Positions 1-8,989 are shown, numbered from the stretch's first letter. The stretch is DNA of 46,299 bases from JBNKDD01 sp050288085 (GCA_050288085.1 JBNKDD010000010.1:1-46299), one strand, 5' to 3'. Translations and numbers: made by a program. The notes: generated from the sequence alone by a model not told the origin.

Positions 1-438
1 GTCTTCGCTGCGGGGCAGGCTTTGCAGTGGGGCGAATTCCGGCTCGAACACCATCAACCCTTCGGCCAGGGCAGGCAGTGCCGCCGCCAGTTTCTCGATG
101 GGCGTATCACGCCGCAGCAGCCCGCGCACACCCGCCCCCCAGACCGCCGTAACCGCTTCCTCATCTTCGATCAGGATCAGGGTCGCAAAGCCCTCTAGAT
201 CGGAAAGCTGCTCTAATTGCTGCTGCGATTGCTCCGACTCGCCGAAATCCCAACCCATATCCCAGACGATCACGTCCGGTTGGTAAACCGATATGTCCGC
301 CGGTAGGTCTATCACCGCTTCTCGCCCAAGCTGCGCGACCACGTTGACCTGTGGCTGATCGGCCAGCAAAGCGGCTAATCCGGCCCTCGCTAGAGGATCA
401 TCGGCAATAATCAGAATACGCAGATCAGTGTTGTCCAT
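1..438 (-). CDS. Response regulator receiver protein, partial (C-terminus beyond window)
   Basis: The reading frame runs leftward from an ATG at 438 and leaves the window open, giving 146 residues. The N-terminus has the receiver fold: strand 1 (RILIIADDP, residues 7-15) with the acidic pair, and a phospho-acceptor candidate Asp60 in VIVWDMGWD. The end of the receiver reads GVRGLLRRDTP, like NarL/FixJ-family proteins, but Arg stands where the conserved Lys is expected. A LuxR-type HTH would be expected beyond the edge and cannot be confirmed. The altered Lys may mean atypical phosphorylation switching. Assignment to the receiver family is fairly secure; regulon and partner kinase are unknown. 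Confidence 0.75.
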   Translation of the reverse strand, partial: MDNTDLRILIIADDPLARAGLAALLADQPQVNVVAQLGREAVIDLPADISVYQPDVIVWDMGWDFGESEQSQQQLEQLSDLEGFATLILIEDEEAVTAVWGAGVRGLLRRDTPIEKLAAALPALAEGLMVFEPEFAPLQSLPRSED

Positions 439-479
439 ATGACTGTTCCGATTGGGTACATGAGAAATAGCTGGATAGC

Positions 480-584
480 ACCCCGCAATTCTCGCTCGCC
501 TTATCAGGCGTCCCGCTCGAATTTTGCCCCCCTTGCAAGGGGGGTGGATGATGCGAACACCGAAGGTGGAGCATCATGGGGGGT
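480..584. repeat. MITE-like palindromic intergenic repeat, copy 1
   Basis: This element lies in the 371-bp gap between two signalling genes. It is bounded by an ACCCC start and a GGGGGGT end and has a perfect 18-bp palindrome (six C, TTGCAA, six G) at 527-544. A smaller hairpin (CGCCTTATCAGGCG) lies to its left and a GATGATGC/GCATCATG pair to its right. The same core and flank occur in opposite orientation at 40271-40363. No coding sequence is supported in 439-809; the overlapping short open frames look spurious. Confidence 0.7.
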
Positions 585-809
585 AACTAACTGGTTGTCG
601 CCACCAAAGTGAAACGCACCCGTCTCTCCCCGACCAATTGGCTAGCCACCGAGACGGTGGTACACTCAACGTGGGCTGAATTCCCCTGAGTATGGGAGCA
701 GGTAGCCTGGTTGAACGGAAAGATGGTGTAAACAGGAACAGGGTACGATTCACTCTTTTGATGAAATGCTGTATTATGGACAGACCAGGCTTCTGGATGG
801 AGGTTTCCA

Positions 810-1178
810 ATGGCACAACCGTTGATTCTGATTGTTGAAGATGACTCAATCATGGCGGATACACTGGCTAGTATGGTGCAGTTGTTGGGTTACCAGACCA
901 ATATTGCACACAACTCGCGGGGGGCACTGGCAGCGGCCATGCGCAATCCCCCCGATTTAATCTTGCTTGATCTGAATCTGCCGGATGTTGATGGTATTGA
1001 AGTCTGCCGGTATTTCAGACGTGAGCCCAGCCTGATAACCACCCCGATTATTATTGTTTCGGTAGAGGGCAGCCCAGATACCATTGAACGGGCCAAGAAT
1101 GTTGGGGCAAATCTCTACCTAATTAAGCCGGTCGGCCTGGATGATCTTGAAGCGGCGATTGCCGAGACGCTCCGCTAG
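810..1178 (+). CDS. Single-domain response regulator (CheY-like)
   Basis: This 122-residue protein is a complete stand-alone receiver domain with no output domain. Visible landmarks are the acidic triad EDD (10-12), phospho-acceptor Asp54 in LILLDLNLP, Ser84 at the switch position and Lys106 in the LIKP motif. It should accept a phosphoryl group from a histidine kinase and act through protein contacts. A strong ribosome site (GGAGG at 799-803) precedes the ATG. It is convergent with the STAS gene, with 8 bp between the two ends, and both could belong to one signalling module. No kinase is encoded in the window. Confidence 0.9.
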   Translation: MAQPLILIVEDDSIMADTLASMVQLLGYQTNIAHNSRGALAAAMRNPPDLILLDLNLPDVDGIEVCRYFRREPSLITTPIIIVSVEGSPDTIERAKNVGANLYLIKPVGLDDLEAAIAETLR

Positions 1179-1186
1179 GCACCCGA

Positions 1187-1540
1187 TTAGCTGTCTTCAC
1201 TCAAAAACAGGATAGCTTCTTCAACGGTCTCATAGACGGGAAACATCGTATCGTACCCGGCCAGCCTGATCAGCTCCATCACGTTGGGGGTTGCCCCCGC
1301 CAGGTGAAGTTCCCCACCCACATTCTTGAGCGATTTAGCGCTGATCAATAACATGCGTAGTCCATAGCTTGACATATAGTCAACCCCTGCCAGGTCAATA
1401 ATCACCCGGCTGGCGACACCGACCAGACTCTTCTGAAAGTCATCTTCTATCGTTATCGTGCCGGGTGCGTCTAATGTTCCTTTCAGGGAAAATTTGTATA
1501 GACCGTTTTCCAGTTCTTCCTCGGTAAATGTCACTCGCAT
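1187..1540 (-). CDS. STAS-domain protein (anti-sigma factor antagonist-like)
   Basis: The protein is about 117 residues and consists of one STAS domain. The segment IIDLAGVDYMSSYGLRML carries the conserved Asp, the phosphorylatable Ser region and the glycine of SpoIIAA/RsbV-type antagonists. In known systems such proteins are dephosphorylated and sequester an RsbW-type kinase, freeing a sigma factor or acting in partner switching. The start is placed at ATG 1540 because GGAG lies 7 bases upstream; an in-frame ATG at 1552 would add MEFQ. No RsbW kinase or PP2C phosphatase is in the window, so the target is unknown. Confidence 0.85.
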   Translation of the reverse strand: MRVTFTEEELENGLYKFSLKGTLDAPGTITIEDDFQKSLVGVASRVIIDLAGVDYMSSYGLRMLLISAKSLKNVGGELHLAGATPNVMELIRLAGYDTMFPVYETVEEAILFLSEDS

Positions 1541-1750
1541 TTGAAACTCCATACTGTAATACTGTTACACTCCAAGTATATACTGACTAATCTACAGCAC
1601 AACCCCGTATCCTGGCAGGTCGGAAGGATTGAAATGGTGTTGTAAGGTAGAATATCTTGATTAACAGGGTAAAATCATCATAGTGTTGGCGCAGGACGGG
1701 AACACTGCGTGAAACCAATGAATCATCGTCAAGCCATACAGGATCATGCC

Positions 1751-2869
1751 ATGCGAATCATGTTGATGTTAAGCAGCATCGCTCTGAGCGGTGCTGAGCG
1801 GAATGTCGTAAACGTGCTGCCCTATATGAAGAAACACGGGGCCGAGCCGGTTCTCTGTACTTTGAATCATCGCCGTGACAGCCCACTCGCTCAAGTCTTC
1901 GCCGAGACGGGCCTCCCTCGCTACGACCTGGGAGCCAAACGGCTGACCGACCCCGCCGCTCTCAAGCGCCTGTACAGTCTGATCCGTGATCACAAAATCG
2001 ACCTGATCCACTCACAAGATCAGGACGCCAACATATACGGCGCATTGGCAAAACTCCGCACCGGCATTCCCTTCATCATGACCCGTCACGTCTTATTTGA
2101 GCCAACCGACACCTGGAAAGAAAAAGTCCGCGCCCAGATGGTGCTGCTCCTGGCCCGTTATTTCGCCGACCGGATCGTGGTCGTCTCGAAGGCCGTTAAG
2201 CCGGTTTTTGCTACCCAGACCGGCATCCCCCAGGCCAAAATCCAGCCGATCTACAATGGCATCGACCTGGAACATTTCGCCACCCGTGACCGTTGTGAAG
2301 CCAAACGCGCCGAGATGGGCTGGCTACCGGGGACACCGGTCGTGATTTTTGTCGGGGTGCTGCGACGTGGCAAGGGCCATGACTTGCTCCTGGATGCGCT
2401 CCCTCAGATCAAGCAGGCTGCCCCGAACGTCAAGATCGTCCTGGTGGGGGAGGGCGAATTAGAGGACAGGCTCCGGCAGGATTTCGCACCCTTTGCCGGT
2501 ACGGTCGAATTTCTCGGCCAGCGCACCGATGTAGCGGATCTGCTTGGTGCCAGCGACCTGCTGATCCTCCCCTCGTGGGCGGAAGCCCTACCCACTGTTC
2601 TGATCGAAGCCGGAGCCGCTTCGCTGCCCGTCGTTGCGACCGATGTTGGCGGTGCGGCTGAGATCATCGTGGAGGGTGAAACCGGTTACCTGGTTGAAAA
2701 AGGCGACGTGAACGCCTTCGCTGCCCGCCTGATCGAAGTCATCCAGGACCCCAAATTGGCTCGCCAGATGGGTGAGGCCGGTTACGACCGGGTGACCAAC
2801 ATCTTCTCGCTCGATAACCAGGCTAAAAACACGCTCGATTTTTACCAGCAAATATTGGGGCGATCATGA
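1751..2869 (+). CDS. GT4-family glycosyltransferase
   Basis: This is a GT-B fold glycosyltransferase of about 372 residues. The N-terminal domain begins MRIMLMLSS with the acceptor-side SGAERNV loop. The C-terminal domain has VIFVGVLRRGKGHDLLLDA and the nucleotide-sugar binding EX7E motif (EALPTVLIE). Retaining transfer from an NDP-sugar in cell-envelope polysaccharide or glycolipid synthesis is expected; donor and acceptor are unknown. The frame is open back to a GTG at 1709, but ATG 1751 fits family N-termini and has a CAGGA site 8 bases upstream. Its stop overlaps the next start (ATGA), so the two transferases are translationally coupled. Confidence 0.9.
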   Translation: MRIMLMLSSIALSGAERNVVNVLPYMKKHGAEPVLCTLNHRRDSPLAQVFAETGLPRYDLGAKRLTDPAALKRLYSLIRDHKIDLIHSQDQDANIYGALAKLRTGIPFIMTRHVLFEPTDTWKEKVRAQMVLLLARYFADRIVVVSKAVKPVFATQTGIPQAKIQPIYNGIDLEHFATRDRCEAKRAEMGWLPGTPVVIFVGVLRRGKGHDLLLDALPQIKQAAPNVKIVLVGEGELEDRLRQDFAPFAGTVEFLGQRTDVADLLGASDLLILPSWAEALPTVLIEAGAASLPVVATDVGGAAEIIVEGETGYLVEKGDVNAFAARLIEVIQDPKLARQMGEAGYDRVTNIFSLDNQAKNTLDFYQQILGRS

Positions 2870-4050
2870 GAATTTTATACAGCCTTCCGCATCCAGCCGA
2901 TAAACTGGGCTCGGAGGCCGCCGGGCATACCGTCCGGGCTGCCGCCTTGCTCGGTGCGATTGAGAAGCTCGGCCACGAGGTGATCCGCCTTGAGGCCGCC
3001 GCATCAGGTGAGGGCAGCGGATCGCAGGTGGCGGTCAAAGCCTATCGCAACGTGGTCAAGAAAGTCATCCCGCGTCCGGTTGCCATGCGGATGCGTGACG
3101 CGGGCCGGATCGCTTACGGGGAGCAGTATGCCCAGCGCCTGATCAACAAGGTCGCTGAGGTGCAGCCTGATGTGATCTTAGAGACCCATATCGCTTTCAG
3201 CCGGGCCGGTCGGATCGCGTCGGCGGAAACCGGCATCCCCCTGGTGATGGATGACGTATCGCCTGCCTGGGAAGAGGAGCAGCAGTACGGCGTTGGCCTG
3301 AAACAGCAGGCGCTCGATATTCACAAAGAGGTGACCGGTCAGGCGAAATTATTAGTGGCCGTCAACCGCACCATCCGCCGCTATCTGATCGATGAGGGCC
3401 AGCCGGAGGATAAGGTGGTCGTTGTCGAGAACGGCATCAACTCGCAGTATTTTCACCTGGGCGTCGATGGCAGTCCGCGCCGCGCCGCCTTCGGCTTGAA
3501 GGGCGATACGGTCGTGATCGTCTTTGTCGGGTCGTTCCAGCCCTACCACCGCGTCGATCTGCTGATCGAGGCTTTCGCCCGGATGCAGACCGCCCGCCCC
3601 GCCCACCTCTTATTGGTCGGCGAGGGCCGCGAAACTCCCGCCGCCAGGGCGATGGCCGAAAAGCTTAACGTGATGGATCGGGTCACCTTTGCCGGTCGAG
3701 CCGTCTACGAGGATGTCGCCTCTTATGTTGCCGCCGGGGATATCGCCATCATGCCAGCTACCAACGAGTACGGCAACCCGATGAAGGTCTACGAGTACAT
3801 GGCGCTTGGCAAGGCCGTGATGGCCCCCGACCAGCCGACGATCACCGAGATTGTCACGCACGGCCAGAACGCTTACCTGTTCGAGAAGGAAAACATCGAT
3901 TCGATGGCCGCTGCCCTGACCACTGTGATTGAGGATAACGCCCTGCGGACGCGCCTGGGTGAGCAGGCGGGTAAGGACGCTGTCCTGCACACCTGGCATA
4001 ATCGCGCCGAAACCCTTCAAGATGCCATGATCCGCGTGGGGATTGGTTGA
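2866..4050 (+). CDS. GT4-family glycosyltransferase
   Basis: This 394-residue GT-B glycosyltransferase overlaps the upstream transferase by 4 bp. It has an N-terminal domain starting MRILYSLPHP, a VVIVFVGSFQPYHRVDLLIEA strand-loop at the start of the C-terminal domain, and a donor-binding segment (NEYGNPMKVYEYMALGKAV) typical of GT4 enzymes. This segment has NPMKVYEYMA in place of the classical EX7E first Glu. The pairing with another GT4 gene suggests successive sugar additions to one envelope glycan. It ends 2 bp before the stop of the convergent WD40 gene. Substrates cannot be deduced. Confidence 0.88.
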   Translation: MRILYSLPHPADKLGSEAAGHTVRAAALLGAIEKLGHEVIRLEAAASGEGSGSQVAVKAYRNVVKKVIPRPVAMRMRDAGRIAYGEQYAQRLINKVAEVQPDVILETHIAFSRAGRIASAETGIPLVMDDVSPAWEEEQQYGVGLKQQALDIHKEVTGQAKLLVAVNRTIRRYLIDEGQPEDKVVVVENGINSQYFHLGVDGSPRRAAFGLKGDTVVIVFVGSFQPYHRVDLLIEAFARMQTARPAHLLLVGEGRETPAARAMAEKLNVMDRVTFAGRAVYEDVASYVAAGDIAIMPATNEYGNPMKVYEYMALGKAVMAPDQPTITEIVTHGQNAYLFEKENIDSMAAALTTVIEDNALRTRLGEQAGKDAVLHTWHNRAETLQDAMIRVGIG

Positions 4051-4052
4051 GC

Positions 4053-6482
4053 TCAGTCTTCCAGCGATACTCCCAGTTGATCCAACCGTGCGAGCACCCG
4101 AGCAAGTAGTTCCTCCGGATCAACAATCCATATTTGCACGATGTTATCATCATCGATGGCCACCACCCGTTTGCCATCCGGGCTGAATTTGGCATTTTTG
4201 ACCCAGGCTTGACGTCCCACCAGTACCGCCAGTTCCAGGCCAGTCTCTGCATCCCAGATCTGCGTGGAATTATCCCCGCCAAAAGTGAGCACCCATGTAC
4301 CATCCGGGTTGAATCCACCGGTTTGGGTCCAGCCTGTGTGCCTTTCCAACACGACCAGTTCCTCACCGGTTTCAATATCCCATATCCGAGCGGTGGTGCC
4401 ATGTTTGCTACTGACGATTCGTGAACCATCCGGGCTGAGATATGAGTTGAAAAATGCCTTTTCATAGTCATTAAGCTGAGAGATCTGCTTGCCGGTTTCA
4501 GCATCCCACGCCACCAACAGGACTGGACCATTCCCAATAGTGAAGATCTTCGTCCCATCCGGGCTGAAGCGGGCTAAATCTATCCAGCAATCATTGCTTT
4601 TCAGCCGGAGCAGCTCCTTGCCAGTCTGTGCGTCCCATACTCGCGCCGTCCCATCGCCCGCCGTGACAATTTTTGTCCCATCAGCGTTATAGGCCGCCGA
4701 GCGAGTCCATCTTTCATTGCTTTTCAGCCGGAGCAGTACTTCTCCGGTTTCCGCGTCACACACCAGTGTCACATTGTCTTTACCATCGGTGACAAACTGT
4801 TCTCCGTCCGGGCTGAAGGCTACATAATGGTAAAAATGGTAAGAAGTCGGATATAAAGGGCCTTCGATCTGGAACAACTGCTCACCGGTCTCCGCATCCC
4901 ACATCCGCAGCGCGTCATCACTCACGGAGGCAATCCGCGTTCCGTCCGGGCTGAATTGAATATCATCAACCCAGTGTGTATGCCCCACCAACTGAACCAG
5001 TTCCTCCCCGGTGTTCACATCCCACACCTGTTGGATAATGCCATGTGCGTTGATGACTATTCGGGTGCTATCCGGTGACCAGACCACATGCTTGGACGTA
5101 CCTTCGTACCCTTCCTGGACAACCGGTTCAATGAGAGCGGCTACATCCCACAGCCGGGTCGTACCATCTATTCGGCTGGATGTGGTGATCCATTTTCCAT
5201 CCGGGCTAAAGGAGGCGCTTGTGACAGTTCCCTGCTGCCCATTCAATCGAAACAGTTCCCTGCCCGTAATCGAATTCCAAACGCAAGCTCCTCCACCCGC
5301 AGCCGTAATGATAAGCCGTCCATCCGGGCTGTAAGCAGCATCATAAAACTGATCATATGGGTCATTTACATCAAAGGCATTTAGATGAAGAATATCTTCG
5401 CCGGTCTCGGCATTCCAGATGCGTACCGTCCCGTCCTCACCAGCCGTCAATATTCGAGCCCCGGTGGGATTGTAAGTGGCCATAGTAACAAAATGGTCAT
5501 CAGGCTCCTCGAATTGGAACAACGCTTCACCGGTTTCGGCATCCCACACCCATATTTTGTTAGGGTGGCATTTTGTGAGCAGCTGCTTGCCATCCGGGCT
5601 GAACTGGATAGCTAAGGCTTTGATATCCGGTAGCTGGAATATCTCCGCCCCGGTTTCAGCGTCCCAGACTTGAATCCTGCCTTCGGAGTCTGACGAAATT
5701 ATCTTTGTTCCGTCAGGGCTGAATAGGACAGAGCGAATCCGTTCGTCGTCTATCTCGTTTCGTATAATGTCATCCCCGGTCGCCAGGTCCCATACTTGAA
5801 TCGTTCCTGAAATACCGCCTGTGACAACTCTATCCCCATCTGGGCTGAACGCTGCTTTACGCATCCCCACCAGTTGGTACAGCTCATCACCGCTTTCCAC
5901 ATCCCACACCCGCACCGTATCATCCCAACTGGCCGTTAACAGCAGCCTGCCGTCCGGGCTGAAATCGGCCTGATAGACGCGATCCTGGTGGCCTTCTAAC
6001 TGCGCCAGTATCTTGCCGGTCATCACATCCCAGATTTGCACGACATTGGTTTTTTCGCCGCCAACAGTGACCACCTTCGTCCCGTCTGGGCTAAAGTTTG
6101 CATCCCCAGCATCATCGGCCAGCACTCTGATGGGCAGCGGCATGGTCGATGCGGTGAACAGAAGTTGTTCAGCTTCCGGGGTTGGCGCAAATTGGTAGGC
6201 TTTTACAGCCAACTTTAACATTTCAATCGGGTCGCCATCTTGCAGGAGTAACAAATTGGCAGTGGCTGCCAGTTCTCTTGAACGGGCTACGTTGACGGCC
6301 TGCTCTGCTTCGCTGGCCCCGGTCAATGCTGGCGAAGTTGACGCCACTTCATTATTGAGATTGGCCTCCATCGTGGCTCTCGTCAGGAGGATCGCCAATG
6401 TGATGCTCACCACGGCCAATCCAATGATCAGGAAGAGAGTCCAGCGATTTACACCCGGCTTGTTTTGATCGCTCGGCGCCAT
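4053..6482 (-). CDS. Membrane-anchored WD40-repeat protein (STAND-like sensor module without ATPase)
   Basis: This 809-residue protein has a short N-terminal cytosolic tail, one hydrophobic segment (about 14-36) and a helical linker (about 50-115) that includes ARSRELAATANLLL and TPEAEQLLF. Sixteen WD40 blades follow, each with FSPDG...VWDAETG-type signatures, enough for two seven- or eight-bladed propellers. The linker is the type usually found between a STAND ATPase and its WD40 sensor, but no P-loop is present. It may therefore be a sensor or scaffold that works with a separate protein, or a decayed receptor. Localisation at the membrane is inferred; which side carries the propellers is uncertain. 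Confidence 0.88.
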   Translation of the reverse strand: MAPSDQNKPGVNRWTLFLIIGLAVVSITLAILLTRATMEANLNNEVASTSPALTGASEAEQAVNVARSRELAATANLLLLQDGDPIEMLKLAVKAYQFAPTPEAEQLLFTASTMPLPIRVLADDAGDANFSPDGTKVVTVGGEKTNVVQIWDVMTGKILAQLEGHQDRVYQADFSPDGRLLLTASWDDTVRVWDVESGDELYQLVGMRKAAFSPDGDRVVTGGISGTIQVWDLATGDDIIRNEIDDERIRSVLFSPDGTKIISSDSEGRIQVWDAETGAEIFQLPDIKALAIQFSPDGKQLLTKCHPNKIWVWDAETGEALFQFEEPDDHFVTMATYNPTGARILTAGEDGTVRIWNAETGEDILHLNAFDVNDPYDQFYDAAYSPDGRLIITAAGGGACVWNSITGRELFRLNGQQGTVTSASFSPDGKWITTSSRIDGTTRLWDVAALIEPVVQEGYEGTSKHVVWSPDSTRIVINAHGIIQQVWDVNTGEELVQLVGHTHWVDDIQFSPDGTRIASVSDDALRMWDAETGEQLFQIEGPLYPTSYHFYHYVAFSPDGEQFVTDGKDNVTLVCDAETGEVLLRLKSNERWTRSAAYNADGTKIVTAGDGTARVWDAQTGKELLRLKSNDCWIDLARFSPDGTKIFTIGNGPVLLVAWDAETGKQISQLNDYEKAFFNSYLSPDGSRIVSSKHGTTARIWDIETGEELVVLERHTGWTQTGGFNPDGTWVLTFGGDNSTQIWDAETGLELAVLVGRQAWVKNAKFSPDGKRVVAIDDDNIVQIWIVDPEELLARVLARLDQLGVSLED

Positions 6483-6622
6483 ATTTTTTGCTCCCAGTTG
6501 AGAAGAGTTGATTCGGTTACATTGTACGGCAGATTCCCGTTCTTGTTAAGCAGATTTTGCATGTATCTCCTGTCATGCTATTATGATAACGGTCTTTGGG
6601 AAGGGCATAACGGAGGTAAAAA

Positions 6623-7024
6623 TTGAACTATACTGTCGAACGTTTGGCCGGTGAACCGATTGTTATTTTTACGCTGGGTGCAGGTTATAATTTTGAGGTT
6701 GAAACTACCGAGGCTCAACACGACTTAGCCGCCGCGATGGATGAGATCGGCGGGGATATCTACCTCATCACCGATTACAGCGCCGTAGAAATGGAATTCC
6801 AACATCTGCTAACAGAATTGCAGTTCGAGACGCAGGGAATGCCCGGTACCTTTACCGACCCCCGCGTCCGCCGCAATCTGCTGGTCGGTGATGATGAGAT
6901 CGTTGGACTGGCCGCCGAAAGCCTTTACCAGACCCAGTATGGCAAGGTGAAGGCGATCCAGGTTGAGAACCTGGATCAGGCGGTCCAATATGCGCGGTCG
7001 CTGATCCGCGGCCTGGGAGAATAA
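6623..7024 (+). CDS. STAS/SpoIIAA-like protein of unknown function
   Basis: This 133-residue protein starts at a TTG preceded by a strong GGAGG (6612-6616). Predicted alternation of strands and helices, a central DIYLITDYSAVEM strand/helix junction and a C-terminal helix (LDQAVQYARSLI) suggest an SpoIIAA-like fold. I do not recognise a precise family. The sequence ADPRV-like TDPRVRRNLLVGDDEIVGLAAES looks conserved and may be the functional core. It is transcribed divergently from the WD40 gene across 140 bp. A signalling role is only a guess from the fold and from the STAS and receiver genes nearby. Confidence 0.7.
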   Translation: MNYTVERLAGEPIVIFTLGAGYNFEVETTEAQHDLAAAMDEIGGDIYLITDYSAVEMEFQHLLTELQFETQGMPGTFTDPRVRRNLLVGDDEIVGLAAESLYQTQYGKVKAIQVENLDQAVQYARSLIRGLGE

Positions 7025-7030
7025 CCTGGG

Positions 7031-7073
7031 CAAGAAGCATGAGTTGCTCACCATGTATAACTCATGCTTCTTG
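7031..7073. terminator. 15-bp perfect hairpin, possible bidirectional terminator
   Basis: The sequence CAAGAAGCATGAGTT (7031-7045) is repeated in inverse at 7059-7073, with a 13-base loop. It lies between two convergent genes. There is no clear run of T on either side, so it may work as an RNA-stabilising hairpin or a weak terminator. Confidence 0.5.
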
Positions 7074-7109
7074 CGACTCAGTCCCAGCTAATACCGATCT
7101 GTGATACGG

Positions 7110-7919
7110 TTATGCCAGATCAGACAAAAAGTTCAAGACAATCCGATTAAACTCCCTCGGTTGTTCCATATTTGGTATATGTGCGGCATTCTGGATGGTC
7201 GCATGCTGCGCATTCTGAAGACCGTCCACCATGACCGCTGCCGCCCGTTGGTTTTCCGGATGGTCGAGTGTGCTGTCGATAATCAGCGCCGGGCAGCTGA
7301 TTTCGCCCAGACGAGATACCGCCGGGGGATCGAGGGGCTCTAGCGGCTGATAGTCCGCCACCATCATGGTCCGGTTCTGGACAGGAATTCGATTCATTTC
7401 CGCGGCCCGTTGACGCAGCTTACTGTTGACCTCGTTGGGTTCACGGTGAATACCATCAATCCAGATGCGGAGCTGAAGCTCCGAAACCCGATCCAGATCA
7501 TCTCCTTGCCAGGTTTCAAACATTTCCATCAGATAGCGCGGCGGTTCTCCCTGCATCTCAAAGCCATTTGGTGCAGCATTAACCGTCACCAGCGAGTCGA
7601 CCATCTCCGGGTGTTCGAGTGCAAAATCAATAAACACCGCTCCGCTCAGCGAACTGCCCACAAAATGTGCGCGCTCGACTCCAAGCTGCTCTAACAAAGT
7701 TAATAATTCACGCCTTCGTGATACGGGGCCGCTGGCCGGACTCGACTGCCCATAACCTTGCATATCATATCGAATAACGCGGTAGCCCTGCGCAAACGTG
7801 TTCCACTGGTCATCCCACATCCGGCTGTCGAGAAAACCGGCGTGACCCAGAATCACCGTTGGGCCCTCCCCCGCGATTTCATAGTAAAGTTGACCTTCAT
7901 TCATGTCTATAATTGGCAT
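7110..7919 (-). CDS. Alpha/beta-hydrolase fold protein
   Basis: This 269-residue protein has the usual serine hydrolase layout: an oxyanion-hole segment LGHAGF (24-29), a nucleophile elbow GSSLSG with Ser90, an acid near Asp219 (STLDHP) and a base His247 (NAAHIP). The order and spacing fit the esterase/C-C hydrolase/lactonase-type families, but the substrate cannot be named. An AAAGGAA site precedes the ATG. It is divergent from a WYL-domain regulator, with an almost perfect palindrome between them, so local control by that regulator is likely. Confidence 0.87.
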   Translation of the reverse strand: MPIIDMNEGQLYYEIAGEGPTVILGHAGFLDSRMWDDQWNTFAQGYRVIRYDMQGYGQSSPASGPVSRRRELLTLLEQLGVERAHFVGSSLSGAVFIDFALEHPEMVDSLVTVNAAPNGFEMQGEPPRYLMEMFETWQGDDLDRVSELQLRIWIDGIHREPNEVNSKLRQRAAEMNRIPVQNRTMMVADYQPLEPLDPPAVSRLGEISCPALIIDSTLDHPENQRAAAVMVDGLQNAQHATIQNAAHIPNMEQPREFNRIVLNFLSDLA

Positions 7920-7970
7920 AATGGATTCCTTTGTAAGTTTGTCTTATCGTTAACTCTATGATAGAACAAC

Positions 7971-7995
7971 TTGGGTGACACGTATTGTCACTCAA
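7971..7995. promoter_or_regulatory. 25-bp palindrome, candidate operator of the WYL regulator
   Basis: The half-sites TTGGGTGACA (7971-7980) and TGTCACTCAA (7986-7995) are inverse copies with one mismatch around a 5-base centre. The palindrome sits between the divergent hydrolase and WYL genes, a few bases upstream of the WYL ribosome site (AAAGGAGG, 8002-8009). Its position suits autoregulation and control of the hydrolase. Binding is inferred. Confidence 0.5.
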
Positions 7996-8017
7996 AAAAA
8001 GAAAGGAGGGAATGAAT

Positions 8018-8989
8018 ATGCGTGCAGATCGACTGCTGAGCCTCATGCTGCTGCTGGAAGCACGCGGCAAAATGACAGCTCAAGACCTGGCGGAGGAATT
8101 GGAGGTATCACGCCGGACAATCTTGCGCGATATTGATGCCCTCTCTTTTGCAGGCATACCGATTTATGCGGAGGGCGGGCATGGAGGCGGTATCGCTCTC
8201 GATGAGAATTACCGTGTGAAACTTAATGGCCTGAAGGAACCCGAAGTTCAAGCACTGATTCTTTCTAATAACGCGGCGCTGCTGGCGGATATTGGCCTTG
8301 AGCAGGCAGCGGAAAGATCGCTGCTCAAGCTGTTAACAGCGCTGCCCTCGCTGCATGAGCAAACCGCCAGACATATTCAGAACCGCATATACATTGATCC
8401 CATCTGGTGGTGGCGTGGCGACTATCGCCCCACACCCCTGAAAGAGTTACAGCAAGCTGTGTATGAGGATCGCCTGATTGAGATCGTCTATCAGAAACAT
8501 AATGGAGATGTGATTCAACGCGTCGTAGAGCCCTACGGAATGATCGCAAAGGCCGGTGTCTGGTACCTGGTTGCCGCTCATGGTGATGGATATCGAAGCT
8601 ATCGTGTTTCGCGAATAAAACGTGTATCCATTTTGGAGGACTATTTCTCTCGCGATCCCACTTTTGATCTGGCGACCTACTGGCAGGCCAGTGTGGCTGA
8701 ATTCATCACCCACCGATCGCTTTTTACGTTCACGTTGAAGGTAGCCAATAACATGATGAACTTTGTGAAGTGGTACACACCAGGTTCATACGAGCTGATT
8801 GAGACAGCAAGTGAAGACTGGTTTACCGCACGTTTCGAGGTCGAGTCCCTTGAGGTTGCGGTGATGTTTGTTTTTGGCCTCGGCGTGAACGCCAGAATAT
8901 TAGAACCACGCGAGTTACAGGAAGCTGTCCTGCAAAGAAGCCGGTTGATCTCACAATCCGCTAACCTGGATGTCAACAACCCTGATTAG
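8018..8989 (+). CDS. HTH/WYL-domain transcriptional regulator
   Basis: This protein of 323 residues has an N-terminal DeoR-type winged HTH (1-60, with LAEELEVSRRTILRDIDAL as the recognition part). A middle region leads to a WYL domain holding the signature Trp-Tyr-Leu at 182-184 (GVWYLVA), and a C-terminal extension follows. WYL domains bind nucleic acids or small ligands and tune the HTH. The start is ATG 8018, 8 bases after AAAGGAGG; an upstream in-frame TTG at 7985 lies inside the palindrome and is rejected. The neighbour on the other strand, an alpha/beta hydrolase, is the probable target. Confidence 0.9.
   Translation: MRADRLLSLMLLLEARGKMTAQDLAEELEVSRRTILRDIDALSFAGIPIYAEGGHGGGIALDENYRVKLNGLKEPEVQALILSNNAALLADIGLEQAAERSLLKLLTALPSLHEQTARHIQNRIYIDPIWWWRGDYRPTPLKELQQAVYEDRLIEIVYQKHNGDVIQRVVEPYGMIAKAGVWYLVAAHGDGYRSYRVSRIKRVSILEDYFSRDPTFDLATYWQASVAEFITHRSLFTFTLKVANNMMNFVKWYTPGSYELIETASEDWFTARFEVESLEVAVMFVFGLGVNARILEPRELQEAVLQRSRLISQSANLDVNNPD

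Noticed and set aside
7031..7073. 15-bp hairpin as a transposon end
   Set aside because: It is a single hairpin with no second copy in this window and sits between convergent genes, so a transcript end is more likely.
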